Shown: positions 55,701 through 60,179 of the stretch, piece after piece
How positions within the stretch are numbered: the stretch's first letter is position 1
How the letters are laid out: every line of letters starts with the position of its first letter
Assembly (NCBI GenBank): GCA_032716605.1
Contig: CM064495.1
Coordinates: 42,271,946 to 42,335,945, forward strand
Reading direction: 5' to 3'
From: Paralithodes platypus
Taxonomy: Eukaryota; Arthropoda; Malacostraca; Decapoda; Lithodidae
DNA: 64,000 nt
Position numbers and translations under genes: made by a program
Notes under the pieces: model-generated
The model's database searches: none
Seen by the model: the letters and a program-made list of their open reading frames with translations, nothing else
Told to the model about the DNA's origin: nothing

Positions 55701-58201
55701 GTACAAAACAACTTTTACTATTTACCTCAAGTGAAAACCATTTGGTATAGAGACTTCTAGTCTTCACCATTCGCAATATAACAGTGAGTTCTGTATGTGA
55801 TAACCCTGGTTCGAATCCCGGTATGATCACATGCTTTCATTAATTTCATTGCAAACAAATTGCCTAACCTAGATTATATACATACTAGGGGCAGTACTCG
55901 GTGTTATCTTGCGATGGGTGAAAAATAGAATACTGTACATAAAGCGGTTATTGTGTGAGGTGGGAAATAAAACTGATTGTTTTGGCTTGCTACTGAGAAC
56001 TGTTTGAATACGGCGATGCAGTATTGGCGGCCACGGCTACGGTCTATTTACATTCGTTCAACGATTGATTATTGATTATGGATTATGTATTATATATTAA
56101 TATTGATTATTGATTATTGATTATTCTATCTATCTATTGTCGGACGCCGTGAACCCCGAAGGGGGTCTATCAGAGACTCAGAGTAAGAGTTCAGCATTCT
56201 CTGCCATACCCATAGCTTACTCTGACTGTTCCTTTTACTTACATTTTTTTAGATCTTGAGTGATGGCATCTCTTCCGAGGATTGACCTCTCTAAATATTA
56301 CATTCAGTTCCTTTTAAATATACTATTATTATGTTATATGATATTACTGTAGTACGGTAGTTAGCATATTGTATTTGTACCAGTATATTCTTTAATAATT
56401 TATATATAACTTAGTGATATATATTGGCACAGTGTCTATTAATAGTTCCCTTGATATCTGACCAGGTTATATCAAGTATCCCACTGTGCTATTGGACATG
56501 TCAACATACCCCTACCTACCCGGGCTTCCCGACGATGACGATGAAGACTCGGCCTCTGCTCAAGGCCGGAAACGTCTAGCTCTCTTCACCAAGCACAAGC
56601 GACCTCAAATCTCCAATGCCTCAGGACAGTCACAGAAACAGGGACAGAATGCCAACCAAAAAGAGAAAGATAAAGACAAGGACAAGGATAAGGATAAGGA
56701 TGGTTCTGGCAAGACTGCGACTCGTTCTGATGTCAAGGAAACACTCAAATCCATGGGGCTCAGATGCGAAGATTTCACCATTAGTGTCTACTCTAGGGAA
56801 CAAGCACATGCAATATTAAAGAGGCAAGGAGTTGAGGTAACACCAAACAATCTACAGGCTAGGGAGAAACTTACAGCACTAAGCAACAGAGGAGGTTTAA
56901 AGAATACAGGTATTAAGATAGGGGATGGTGGAAAATTTGGTCACATGAGGGCTGGTATGGCAGTTAATGCTAGAAATATTAACGCTCATTTTGGTGGTGG
57001 TAGAATTGGTGGTGGTGGAGGTGGAGGAGGAGGTGGAGGTGGAGGAGGAGGAGGAGGAGGAGGAGGTGGAGGTGGAGGTGGAGGTGGAGGTGGAAATAAA
57101 GAGGATGACGATGACTGTGTTATCCTTGATCCACCTGATGCACCTAAGTTGGCTCCTAAGCTACCACAACAGTTCCAGTTAATGGGAACAACTGTACAAG
57201 TAAATCGTGGGGCAAAGCGAGGCAACAGACCGATGCTAAACCAGCCCCAAGCCAAGAGATCTAACTCTCGACCAATGATGTATTATCGTAATGATCATGA
57301 ACAAGATGGAGGCTCCGAGACATCAGTCCAAGATACTCTCAAAAGACTAAAGAACTATAACATATCCATCACTTGTAGACGCAATGCTTCGGGTATGAGG
57401 CCTCAGGGCGGTGTTATGGACAGTGAATCTGACGTGGAGAATGACAGTCATCTTGATTCTGATGATGATGGAGAAGACATGACAAAATATCTTGAATGTC
57501 AAATTGGAGAAATTGATGATGTGCCCCATACGGAGGAAATATTTGATGAAGACTTTGAAATTGACTGCGATGATAAAAATGATGATGATTACAACCCAAG
57601 AGGGAAGAAGAAAAAGGGCAATAAAAGATCACCCCGTAAAGGGAAGAAGACCAGCGAGTCCGGATCAGTTGGGGACAAGACAAGTGGTCGCAATTCAGGC
57701 ATGGATGAGTTCCCAGATATTGTGCCGAGTGTAGAGATGTCAGAGTTGAGTGACCACCACGGATCGAATGCCTCCGAGAATGAGTTTGAACACGACCCCC
57801 TCGCTGACGACAACGATGAAAACGCCAAGGAACTGCAAGACATACTGGAAAATGCAGCACAGATGGCGGAAGGGGAAGTGGAGGAAGGAGAGAACACAGA
57901 GAACCAGATGATAAACCAGGAAGAAGAAGAGGGCGAGGCAGAAGAGGAACATCATGAAGACAACCTAGCTGAGAACTTGGTGGCAGAAATGGCCGAAGTG
58001 GAGAACGGAGAAGAGGGAGAATTGGAGGACCCCGGAAGCGATTTGGGTAATTTTGTGCAGTCGTCCGAAGATCCAATCTCGTCTCCAGTCAGAGAAGGTA
58101 ACGGTATGGGAGAAGAAGAGGAAATTGATGATGAATTGGAAAAGCAACTGCTCGGAGCAGGGTTAGACAGCACTGCAGCAGAAATGGAACAAAATTTATA
58201 A
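17222..58201 (+). CDS. DYRK/HIPK-like CMGC protein kinase with acidic N-terminus and poly-Gly/acidic C-terminus, ten coding exons
   Basis: Exons 17222-17283, 33320-33888, 41879-42006, 42750-42890, 45500-45716, 47939-48090, 50153-50245, 51121-51307, 54784-54867 and 56466-58201 join in frame with GT-AG borders to 3369 nt, 1122 residues. Seen: a kinase domain at about residues 235-540 with AIK lysine (K265), HADLKPEN (H360-N367), DFG (383-385), YRAPE (409-413) and DMWSLGC (425-431). The DLKPENILL, DMWSLGC and GEPLF motifs place it by knowledge of the families near DYRK/HIPK. Odd points: the glycine loop keeps one glycine (ARGQSAI), HRD is HAD, and the DYRK YxY activation tyrosines are replaced by D401-F402-E403. 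Flanks: an acidic K/E/D-rich region (about 90-210), a 33-residue poly-Gly, KKKK/RKGKK basic patches and an acidic tail, suggesting a nuclear protein. Substrates are unknown. I cannot assign a specific orthologue. Confidence 0.85.
17749..18113. repeat. Dispersed repeat G, copy 1
   Basis: Nearly the same sequence recurs at 30569-30905: AAGGAGACTACTGCAGGACT, CCTAACCTAACAACCTTACC, GGTGGGGGCTGCCGCCCCCA, ending in ATTATC. The G+C core also appears inverted at 30255-30330. Confidence 0.75.
18137..18390. repeat. Dispersed repeat, second copy of 9476-9722
   Basis: Shares ATTTATTAGGGAAAATAGG at its start and GATTCACCCAATAAATGGC at its end with the first copy, and inner blocks including TCGACACTTGAAAAAACCCG. 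Confidence 0.65.
18401..18585. repeat. Simple-repeat cluster with TTAGG telomere-like units
   Basis: (ATATT)n at 18401-18448, then GGTTAGGTTAGG units of the TTAGG motif (18449-18481), degenerating into GGCTA units, then (TAATC)n to about 18580. Confidence 0.85.
18726..21740 (-). pseudogene. LINE ORF2: AP endonuclease-reverse transcriptase
   Basis: The frame opens right after the ORF1 TAG. Endonuclease: NIRGLYPRCNQNKVPLL, LALTETHLHND, HGGVAIYIKN, LLLGDFNFPHMNWE and MSDHKI. After one TAA (20948-20946), 723 codons of RT follow: GGSKGLAKNYRPVVLTS, QGSVLGPLLFLI, SFADDTRVM, then the C-terminal ERYLVIYVWKTLEGLVP and KNGAHLFNTVPKAVREL. About 1000 codons with one nonsense codon suggests a young copy. 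A six-residue irregularity at YLDFANLLKVDH, versus YLDFAKAFDKVDH in its relative, hints at a small deletion/substitution in the palm. Confidence 0.85.
21741..22688 (-). pseudogene. LINE ORF1: RNA-binding-like protein with CCCH zinc fingers
   Basis: Seen: two copies of an I-V-D-L-G-[LF]-G-S-M-P-A motif near the start, a Ser/Thr/Pro-rich linker, then VCRHYKIGACKYGRVGTNC with H (C-x7-C-x8-C-x3-H). A second Cys/His stretch follows, and CRFSLENGACTIQNCKYPH (C-x8-C-x4-C-x3-H). The C-terminus is Q-rich and ends VVMGK before TAG. An in-frame TGA at 22112-22110 falls where a finger cysteine would be expected from the spacing. Such fingers are expected to bind the element's RNA. The true start codon is not clear; codons upstream of 22690 are host repeat. 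Confidence 0.7.
23955..24030 (-). repeat. tRNA-derived SINE head
   Basis: Read on minus: GTGGTGGTCAAGTGGTGAGC (A-box-like TGGTCAAGTGG) and, 40 nt on, GGGATCGAATCCC (B box). A tail unit may extend left to about 23650. Judged a SINE rather than a functional tRNA because the anticodon arm cannot be folded convincingly. Confidence 0.55.
24297..24519 (-). repeat. 3' LTR of the gypsy element
   Basis: Ends carry the short inverted repeat TATAATA/TATTATA. The Pol stop codon (24517-24515) lies just inside it. Confidence 0.92.
24515..28306 (-). CDS. pol: Pol polyprotein of the gypsy element: knuckles, protease, RT, RNase H, integrase
   Basis: Up to 1263 codons without a stop. In order: two near-identical Cys/His modules, each with CxxC, CPAWGKTC and a CCHC knuckle (CTACNKPNHFAKVC; CPSCNKLNHYSTVC); protease HPDTGAQVSVAG; RT with MVVVAKKTGQPRRTVDLQ and CVDDSLLW as the catalytic box; RNase H start CLATDWSKTGLGF and VVDHRPLL; integrase HHCC (H..H..CHYC) and the D,D,E core (VAADFF, SSDGGPQFT, NGRAELAV); and a C-terminal tail with GDRVSVQNQGG. 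The frame is offset +1 from Gag and overlaps it by at least 77 nt, so Pol expression would need frameshifting. All key catalytic residues are seen. Confidence 0.88.
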   Translation of the reverse strand: MLSTTVWGSNLRHSIRRQCNRGTCCEITIPASQEYLPTPRPYPAPRPTHSAPVARPTTSHVGPTSSPTRCSGCGLSSHSQAQRSSKCPAWGKTCTACNKPNHFAKVCKSTSSQCSGCGLSTHSRAERPSKCPAWGKTCPSCNKLNHYSTVCHSTPSPSSAAVIIGTLKQAVNKPPPARLPSLPITISTAMSPHSHPTSVTAHPDTGAQVSVAGLQLLRALGLQRHHLQPTHQRITAVGGHTLQVLGYMPTTITATDVAGTPYSTDDDIFIIQAQSPLFISMSACRALHIIPPDFPTPTPCMAAHTAQPPPTLTRTPPPHRPTSLPFPPNDLHLSDLRDWFLSQFASSAFNTTSGPLPTMSGPPMHIHIKPGASPRAVHTPAPIPHHWKAQVKADLDRDVALGIIEPVPIGTPTTWCSRMVVVAKKTGQPRRTVDLQALNHACLRETHHTPSPFNLAQSIPAGTRKTVLDAWNGYHAVLLDESSREATTFITEFGRYRYIRAPQGYLAAGDAYTRRFDAIIQAVPRKVKCVDDSLLWDSSVEEAFWHTFDYLALCATNGVTFNPDKFTFAAPSVDFAGLTITDTGIKPCTSMIKAIRDFPTPTDITGARSWFGLVEQVAWAFSIKPEMAPFRELVQSKTPFHWDEALDCTFATSKDHITRLVEEGVCSFEIGRPTCLATDWSKTGLGFLLLQQHCSCPTTSAPTCCKVGWKLVFAGSRFTTPAESHYAPVEGEALAVADALDRCRMFVLGCPDLVVVVDHRPLLHILNDRSLDNIPNSRLFKIKERTLRYQFTIQHTPGKWHRGPDAVSRYPTRPSADAHDEHNAAASELDIHSVALASLTMLAAIPDPVVSWSDLKSAGQQDSEYTSLLQTIPEGFPDSREATAPQLRQFWGVRDRLTSVDGVALMDQRPVIPHHLRSRVLEALHSAHQGMTGMKARARASVYWPGIDKALRNCLDTCHYCRAHAPSQPKEPLMSSDPPQWPYDQVAADFFQHQGKHYLVYVDRFSSNVHIFYLPPGKCDAHHLISACRTLFTHYGAPRVLSSDGGPQFTAGDFQEFLAHWGVSQRVSSAFYPQSNGRAELAVKAARRIIADCTSPTGSLDNNAAARALLQYRNTPLSTIDKSPAQLLFGRTLRDHVPCNPALLHLHPHWLLSAEAREAALFHRNAALATYYNASARPLSPLHVGDRVSVQNQGGNNPTRWNKTGTVVEVHPHRQYTIRVDGSGRATLRNRRFLRQLRLPPSTQPTPPDSTIASSDANRGGEI
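28230..29681 (-). CDS. gag: Gag-like capsid protein of the gypsy element
   Basis: 483 codons from ATG (29681), which lies just after the PBS. The N-terminal third is Pro/Gln/His-rich with two low-complexity arrays: two QHRPATAPPPPRQDL units (29360-29450) and five to six HVSVPHHMP(V/A)T units of 11 residues (29060-29235). The C-terminal half (KFWADWEVYKRLVLLPPHEA, then REATL-like helices, DYVTRITEATLDCGF) has the look of a retrotransposon capsid domain. There is no zinc knuckle in this frame; the knuckles lie in the overlapping Pol frame. No stop or frameshift. Confidence 0.8.
   Translation of the reverse strand: MENLHYLAEAAAAVEAGLPPCGPYPATSTSQPVEPSLPDALSPYPSIIYLNERIDALQSSIATFLQHHQDQQNLQLQHRPATAPPPPRQDLQHRPATAPPPPRQDLQPHQPLQHQPQASNVTHQADPSFASRPTSDTLIHPSTQTPTPHTSPHVSVPHHMPVTHVSVPHHMPATHVSVPHHMPATHVSVPHHMPVTHVSVPHHMPVIPHMSLLHMNMTNPLTHPLKSEYPTPSPTDGQAHTGVGSDGRYYGGHYAPPGYRTAGTNPHGAAPSAHDVIIPPPPQVPSYPAQPHPPRPARRAAPTRPQAALHMPGHALRKFWADWEVYKRLVLLPPHEATIELYQTCDPALQSAIFAHNQAFSSLPEIDLATLITQLVHRQRNRAAARHHFRSLLQQPTEQIRDYVTRITEATLDCGFTCPCCHTDVSDEHIRDQVTIGISDSSLQQDVLTKDRTLPTLQDVINYCVGFESAALDQTAMQPGYML
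29713..29935 (-). repeat. 5' LTR of the gypsy element
   Basis: Same 223 bp as the 3' LTR with no difference that I can see. On minus, the TATA-like start and the AATAAAGG-type signal within (TTATTGGC region on plus) are candidate control sites, not proven. Confidence 0.9.
30148..30434. mobile_element. 287-bp MITE with 40-bp TIRs
   Basis: GGTGGCAATATGCGGAAATG onward at the left is matched inverted by CATTTCCGCATATTGCCACC at the right, with ATTATAAGGGCATTC continuing the arm. The core carries an inverted piece of repeat G (CCTAACC/GGTTAGG and the GGGGGCAGCAGCCCCC hairpin). It interrupts the right arm of the larger TIR element. Confidence 0.65.
30569..30905. repeat. Dispersed repeat G, copy 2
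   Basis: Direct copy of 17749-18113, differing by small indels (a shorter CTT run and a loss near CTGTTTACTAGCC). Confidence 0.75.
31430..31515 (+). mobile_element. RTE-like type 1 fragment
   Basis: GGAGGAGCTGCACCAAGGGG and AAGACCAAGAAAGATATGCG correspond to the VEGAAPRGGPRKTWDRT coding segment of the RTE-like elements (plus sense). Confidence 0.55.
31537..31770 (+). pseudogene. CR1/L2-like RT C-terminal fragment
   Basis: 77 codons: SHESKNFFFNRVVNLWNGLP, DIIDCSTVDSFKFRLDKYL. The pattern NFFFNRV..LWN.LP..I....V..FK..LD is the usual end of CR1/L2-type RT ORFs. The rest of the ORF is missing. Confidence 0.7.
32165..33255. repeat. Cluster of inverted and direct GC-rich repeats before kinase exon 2
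   Basis: GTTTACAC..GCGGACGC..CCATCATGTTCC..TCTATTTTGACTGC recurs at 32188-32245, 32850-32915 and 33020-33070. GTCAAAATAG.CGCGAACTTAACCGCGGCGATCGA recurs at 32968-33003 and 33183-33218. The outer ends (ACCGCCCGTC; inverted GTACGCCCGGAC) suggest a TIR element or nested pair. Confidence 0.5.
33320..33888 (+). CDS. Kinase coding exon 2: conserved lead and acidic linker
   Basis: The acceptor is TTTTTTTACTTCACAG and the donor GAAG|GTAAGG; 189 whole codons with phase 1 in and out. The first about 45 residues (LSTDDLPLIRPPRHH, then GGLVQLYETTKG) look like a folded motif. The rest is low-complexity E/K/Q, ending in a long Asp/Glu run (HLDDDDEDEDDEEDD). Reading through the donor would add an unrelated tail and stop at 34007. 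Confidence 0.85.
33889..34197 (+). other. Start of kinase intron 2, no feature
   Basis: AT-rich intronic sequence with GTACCGGTAC-type motifs. No repeat or gene recognised. Confidence 0.5.
34198..34610 (-). mobile_element. TTAA-flanked MITE, family A copy 3, truncated
   Basis: Reverse-oriented copy: TTAA-CCCGTACAGCCCCAGC at its plus-strand left. It ends abruptly at GGTGAACAAA (34610), where an RTE-like fragment starts, so its TIR and about 35 bp on that side are missing. Confidence 0.75.
34611..36440 (+). mobile_element. RTE-like LINE type 2, 5'-truncated, about 1.8 kb
   Basis: No endonuclease. RT pieces lie in several frames: GKAPGTDGVCGEMLRYGG and GIIVPLYKGKG (34894-35223), YVAFMDLEKAYDRVDREGLW (35270-35605), and MMSPWLFTVCMDGVMKEIL plus LLFADDTVLMSD to the end (35502-36422). 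Frameshifts lie near 34890 and 35500, and a stop at 35221. It ends in CAATAGATAGATAGATAGAT, the (ATAG)n tail also seen at 4300. It lies in kinase intron 2, sense orientation. Confidence 0.85.
36751..37115 (-). pseudogene. LINE RT C-terminal fragment
   Basis: Minus-strand codons HEFTLSPPQCRTSAYQNSFI, PRATTLWNSLPSNCF resemble the RT tail R....Q.SFIPR....WN.LP. A poly-T run at 36668-36692 (poly-A on minus) lies beyond its 3' end, consistent with a retroposed copy. Confidence 0.6.
37495..39110 (+). mobile_element. RTE-like LINE type 1, 3' fragment interrupted by a TTAA MITE
   Basis: Starts in the RT thumb region (EAKFREWREGMASKGLRVNI), passes the Cys/His finger (37640-37795), the KFCYLGDTIS block (37860-37890) and SRLGWYGHVERMDEKNWVKK. 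It is cut at 38365-39034 by a MITE, then resumes with GLPGTPPLGR-type codons and the (ATGT)n tail at 39108-39126. A frameshift is present near 37670 and another near 38100. Confidence 0.85.
38365..39034. mobile_element. TTAA-flanked MITE, family B, with proven empty site
   Basis: TTAA-CCCGTTGAGCCCCGGC ... GGGTCTCACGGG-TTAA, 670 bp including both TTAAs. The uninterrupted sequence CCCTTAACAGGG exists (as its complement) at 5811-5822 in the full RTE copy. The insertion therefore duplicated TTAA exactly. The interior has low-complexity A, G and C runs (38470-38630) and no transposase. Confidence 0.85.
39127..39470 (+). mobile_element. RTE-like type 2 fragment
   Basis: GLVNMFGTVCEKRNLKLNAV, then SSFKYLDSVLSKDRSMDEEL, diverged from 35680-35900 and stopped by TAG at 39335. 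It lies directly against the type 1 tail. Confidence 0.75.
40040..40430. repeat. Repeat D copies (direct and inverted)
   Basis: AACAAACCAAAACTTGGACA at 40060 and, inverted, TTTTGGTTTGTTTGTTTTGC at 40383, about 390 bp apart. It may be one foldback copy. Confidence 0.55.
41258..41739. mobile_element. TTAA-flanked MITE, third family
   Basis: TTAA-CCCTCACAGACCGG at the left and CCGGGAATTGGGGG-TTAA at the right, 482 bp. It inserts 140 bp upstream of kinase exon 3, ending close to the likely branch region without touching it. Confidence 0.65.
41879..42006 (+). CDS. Kinase coding exon 3: start of kinase domain, glycine loop
   Basis: The acceptor CTGAACAG and donor TTG|GTCAGT bound 128 nt, entering at phase 1 and leaving at phase 0. 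It encodes TTPYTDEEGEFLPEKDMPAL, then GRYKYTQILARGQSAIIIKVL. The glycine-rich loop reads A-R-G-Q-S-A rather than G-x-G-x-x-G. Confidence 0.9.
42007..42749 (+). other. Kinase intron 3
   Basis: 743 bp. It contains inverted repeat D sequence at 42655-42720; the rest (42200-42600) resembles 52140-52500 (GAATGGCAGGTGGTGTGAAC-like, AAAGTGGAAAAA.TATTGAAGA), so it is a dispersed repeat, not a gene. Confidence 0.5.
42750..42890 (+). CDS. Kinase coding exon 4: ATP-anchoring lysine and helix C
   Basis: 47 codons, phase 0 on both sides (TTTTACAG / CTG|GTTAGT). It contains RPLAIKVLH with the invariant lysine (K265) and the helix-C segment SQEADILLELHRAD, with E278 the likely salt-bridge partner. Confidence 0.9.
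44200..44460. mobile_element. Pogo/Tigger-like terminal fragment
   Basis: TA-CAGTGGAGCCCCCATCTTCG is a typical pogo-group terminal sequence; TTCGTTG units repeat within. The other end is not clear. Confidence 0.4.
44945..45015 (+). repeat. tRNA-derived SINE head
   Basis: CATGGTCGAGTGGTTACGGT (A-box-like) and GTGGATTCTAATCCTGGTC (B-box-like). Confidence 0.5.
45500..45716 (+). CDS. Kinase coding exon 5: hinge to catalytic loop
   Basis: The acceptor AACTAACAG and donor AGTAGTG|GTGAGT flank 72 codons plus one base. The hinge reads CLVFEYLSP and the catalytic loop VIHADLKPENILL. Asp362 (base), Lys364 and Asn367 are all present, so catalysis is expected to be retained; HRD arginine is alanine. 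Confidence 0.92.
46225..46325 (-). repeat. tRNA-derived SINE head
   Basis: On minus: GGCCGTAGCTCGATTGGTAG (A box TAGCTCGATTGGTAGAGCG region) and GGCGGTTCGAGCCTCGGGCC (B box GGTTCGAGCC). The spacing is tRNA-like, but the 3' part continues into repeat sequence. Confidence 0.65.
46525..47250 (+). repeat. Dispersed repeat F, copy carrying a hAT MITE
   Basis: GGAGACAAAAGGCAAAGCTG ... GGAGGAGGTGTTTGTGAGAG ... AACTCCTTATCACATGCC. An inverted copy without the MITE lies at 53400-53780. Confidence 0.75.
46682..47091. mobile_element. hAT-like MITE with 8-bp target duplication
   Basis: Termini CAGGGGTCGGCAACC and GGTTGCTGACCACTG are inverted repeats of hAT (Charlie-like) type. It is flanked by GTGTAGTG at 46674-46681 and 47092-47099. 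The unoccupied site (complement CACTACAC) is at 53624-53631. 410 bp, non-coding. Confidence 0.88.
47255..47545 (-). pseudogene. RTE-like type 1 3' fragment
   Basis: MRTSRLGWFGHVERMDELNY, CTSMNVEGAAPKGRPRQKWD, then the 3' UTR and a (CATA)n tail at 47261-47277. It has the unoccupied TTAA (47356-47359) matching the MITE target at 38365. Confidence 0.8.
47939..48090 (+). CDS. Kinase coding exon 6: DFG and activation segment
   Basis: Acceptor TATTACAG, donor GAG|GTTAGT. It encodes LMVVDFGNALRNTDEEL, then LYYSDFELQTLLYRAPEV. The metal-binding DFG aspartate is D383. The position of the DYRK Y-x-Y pair is occupied by D-F-E. Confidence 0.92.
48300..48375 (+). repeat. tRNA-derived SINE head
   Basis: CGCCGTGGTGTAGTGGATTA (A box TGGTGTAGTGG) and GGTGGTTCGAGTCCGGCTGG (B box GGTTCGAGTCC). 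Confidence 0.65.
48860..50010 (-). pseudogene. Decayed RTE-like type 1 fragments
   Basis: Minus pieces: GVGCNSIQCCTCQGWVH (part of the Cys/His finger, about 48900), LLYTDDLVLIADS and KTKVM (49330-49470), and VFVDLEKASDRVPREARQWA (49520-49635). They are broken by a poly-T run (49678-49715) and a SINE-like stretch (49790-49895); the RT N-terminal remnant KVMKV-like lies at 49915-49990. The order matches the 5.7-9 kb element. Confidence 0.7.
49730..49900 (-). repeat. Degenerate tRNA-like SINE with long poly-A/T tract
   Basis: On minus: GAGCCGTGGCATAGTCAGTA and GGGTCGGCGGATCTAGCC. The T run at 49678-49715 on plus is a poly-A tail on minus. Confidence 0.5.
50153..50245 (+). CDS. Kinase coding exon 7: helix F
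   Basis: 31 codons in phase 0, from the acceptor TAATTTCAG to AAG|GTGAGA. It encodes VDMWSLGCLLAECYLGEPLF, closely resembling the DYRK helix-F/G region (DMWSLGC, GEPLF). Confidence 0.92.
50502..50707. mobile_element. Possible TTAA-flanked MITE
   Basis: TTAACCTCTTGG and (inverted) TTAACCCTCTGTG bound 206 bp. The TIR match is short, so this is weaker than the other family members. Confidence 0.35.
51121..51307 (+). CDS. Kinase coding exon 8: CMGC-specific C-lobe segment
   Basis: The acceptor GAAATTGTCAG and donor CCAG|GTCTGT flank 62 codons plus one base. It encodes ITELLGLFPKEYNDGEYAEE and the helical RYQRLENLRKRLNDCKDSMF, followed by LVERLLTYLP, the usual kinase C-lobe helix before the D-x-x-R-x-T motif. 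Confidence 0.92.
51308..52570 (+). other. Kinase intron 8, left part
   Basis: No gene. 52140-52500 is a diverged relative of 42200-42600. GGGTTAA motifs at 51627 and 51972 may be ends of older TTAA elements, but partners are not clear. Confidence 0.45.
52571..53010 (+). mobile_element. TTAA-flanked MITE, family A copy 4 (complete)
   Basis: TTAA-CCCGTGGAGCCCCGGC ... GGGGCTGTACGGG-TTAA, 440 bp, very close to the copy at 3041-3486. Confidence 0.82.
53400..53780 (-). repeat. Dispersed repeat F, MITE-free copy
   Basis: Inverted relative of 46525-47250: GCATGTGATAAGGAGTTGCT, AAACACCTCCTCCTATCCAT, GGCAGCTTTGCCTTTTGTCT. A 20-A run at 53667-53686 was added. Confidence 0.75.
53999..54496. mobile_element. 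TTAA-flanked MITE, fourth family
   Basis: TTAACCCCTCTTTGGCAGCG at the left; the right end, inverted, reads TTAACACTCAAAGAGCGGG. 498 bp, with an inner hairpin CCCGGCTATAGCCGGG at 54020-54035. It lies 290 bp before kinase exon 9. Confidence 0.6.
54784..54867 (+). CDS. Kinase coding exon 9: end of catalytic domain
   Basis: Acceptor TTATATTTCAG, donor CCAG|GTATGA. It encodes DRRFTPFEAACHPFV, the D-x-R-x-T-x-x-E-A-x-x-H-P-F motif that closes CMGC kinase domains. Confidence 0.92.
54868..56465 (+). other. Kinase intron 9
   Basis: Contains (GT)n at 55044-55059, a pogo-like end TAGAACCCTGTTTATTCGGC at 55199, a B-box-like GGTTCGAATCCCGG (55812-55825), and a short RTE-like type 2 minus 3' scrap with an (ATCT)n tail at 56126-56170. 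No exon seen. Confidence 0.5.
56466..58201 (+). CDS. Kinase terminal exon: poly-Gly, basic and acidic C-terminal region
   Basis: Acceptor ATCTGACCAG; stop TAA at 58199-58201. It begins GYIKYPTVLLDMSTYPYLPG and runs 577 codons. Order: KD repeats; a VKETLKSMGLRCEDFTISVY module (about residues 634-656); a poly-Gly run encoded by GGN codons (57009-57094); a basic segment; a second related module VQDTLKRLKNYNISITCRR (about 836-854); an acidic stretch; a KKKK..RKGKK basic patch (about 57600-57655); and a long E/D-rich tail ending MEQNL. No domain I can name. Confidence 0.88.
57009..57094 (+). repeat. GGN coding microsatellite (poly-glycine tract)
   Basis: GGT/GGA triplets in the kinase terminal exon give about 33 consecutive glycines. 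It is likely length-variable. Confidence 0.9.
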
Positions 58202-58467
58202 GTTAGGTTCTCAAAGGGTGAAAATATGGAACAGAATTTATAATTTGGGTTCAAGAAGCGTAAAGCTTTAGGAGCGGAATTTGTAAGTTAGGTTCTCAAT
58301 GAATGAAACTATAGAAAAGAATGTATAAGTTACCTTAGATTTTTGCAGGGGGAAGTTAATAGCTATACCTGGAAAGAATGAAAGAGATCTGAACAGCATG
58401 TTGGAGGAATATTCATTTAGTTGTCAGTCTCTAAATTTGTTCTTATTTTTATATTTGACAGCTAGTT

Positions 58468-58473
58468 AATAAA
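58468..58473 (+). promoter_or_regulatory. Candidate polyadenylation signal of the kinase gene
   Basis: AATAAA lies 267 bp after the stop codon. Further AATAAA hexamers at 58821 and about 58880 could act as distal alternatives. Inferred from motif and position only. Confidence 0.45.
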
Positions 58474-59564
58474 ATTTCAGGTGAATCATATATTCTTAAA
58501 TTATACAATTTTCCCAGAATTATTTTAGTACACTATTTTTTTAAAGCCTTCAAGATAATATTTAATTACGGTTCAATTTAGGTGTAGATAATTACTGTTA
58601 CATGAGTTACTAGTTGTACAAGGACAGGTTGAACAGCTTGTATGTGATTTTGCACCATTGACAACTAAAGAGGAGAAGTTGCTATTGAAAAAGAGTATTA
58701 GCACCTGAGAGTACAAGGGTTCAAGGGTTACCATACTAATTCACTTGGCAGGATTTATAACCTGAAACATTGTGAGTGCATTTAAGTTCTCTCCAGTTTT
58801 GTGAGAGGGAGGATAATGATAATAAACAGCCTCAATAGTAGCATTTTGCATCAATGGCTCAGCTTGTTATAGTAGTAATAGTAATAAAACAGTATAACCA
58901 GACTATTTTATTAATGTACTACTACCCAGCTGGTACTGTACTATGTCTGCCTGCAATTGGGTGAGAGTTCAAATCCTCCAGCTGCCATTCAAATGTCTAA
59001 CTTCGATGCTCACAAGTTAACGGCAGTCTACCCAACCCGTTACTTTGAGATAATGGTGATTATGTATGAAAATAGTGAAATCTAGTGTGGTAACCCCTAA
59101 AAAAAATATGGTCTCTGCTCCTGTTTAGATTCATTTTCTGTGTGGAATATTCATCTTCCTATTCTATTGTTATGAATGGGCTTGAGAAGTGTATCGAAAA
59201 ATGAGGATACAGTATTTTGCAGTGTGTTCAGAGAGTGATCATAGGTTTATTGCACTCGGTTTACAATGCTGAGTAATTTTGTAATCTATTTGTTCATTTT
59301 TAAGGATAATTTTATGCACTTGTCCTCCAGTCAGGGTGGCAAATCGGTGCAATTTGGGTTTAAGACATAAAGCTTGAAAAATATATAGTAAAGATGACAT
59401 AAACTTGCATTGTTTTGGCCATTTTATCACTCCCAAAAACAAAATACGAACAGTGAAGAGTAACTTAACTTTCTATCTATAATAAATATGAGAAAATAAG
59501 AAAATAACTGGATTTGAAGAGTGTCTTGTTTGCCAGCCTGCCTCTATACTCGGTTTCATTTCAT

Positions 59565-59741
59565 CTGACGGTAAATTGAATCCCTTAGCAGCTAATTTCT
59601 TGATAATTAATGATAAAATATGAGACTACTATATATCTGCATCATATTAAGACCAAGTTTATATATTTTGCACTATATTTCACTACAAATCCTTCAAAAT
59701 AACTGAAAAATCTTGATGGGAACTTTGCAAATTACCGTCAG
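59565..59741. mobile_element. MITE with CTGACGGTAAATT termini, copy 1
   Basis: Inverted ends CTGACGGTAAATTG and CAAATTACCGTCAG, 177 bp. A sister copy lies at 63495-63672. Confidence 0.65.
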
Positions 59742-60179
59742 ACTATAGTGATGTGAGATTTGATATGGTGTTGTGGAGGATGGGAGAGATCTCTTGATGC
59801 GACTGGAATTGTAAATTAAACTTTTTTTAGCCTGTGTGTTACATGAATTTTTAATTAAAACAATACATATGTAGAAATCACTGAACATCACTTGTAGTGA
59901 ATATTCTATTCCAACATATGTACTGTATAGTAAAACCTCTGTTATTAAACATTCTTTACTCTGACATAAATCATTGGAAGGCTTAGGCTTAGTACGAGAT
60001 AGGTTTTGCCCAGTAAGCTGTTGACAAATAGTTATTATTAGTTATTATTTTTACTTATGTGAGAGTGTGTTTGTGGAGGTATGGATGCACATCATGTTTG
60101 TGGAGGTATGGATGCACATCATGTTTGTGGAGGTACAAACATGGAGGCATGGAGGCACATCATGTTTACGACTATGAAA

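Noticed and set aside
56986..57255. Minus-strand poly-proline ORF
   Set aside because: Antisense reading of the poly-glycine tract of the kinase exon.
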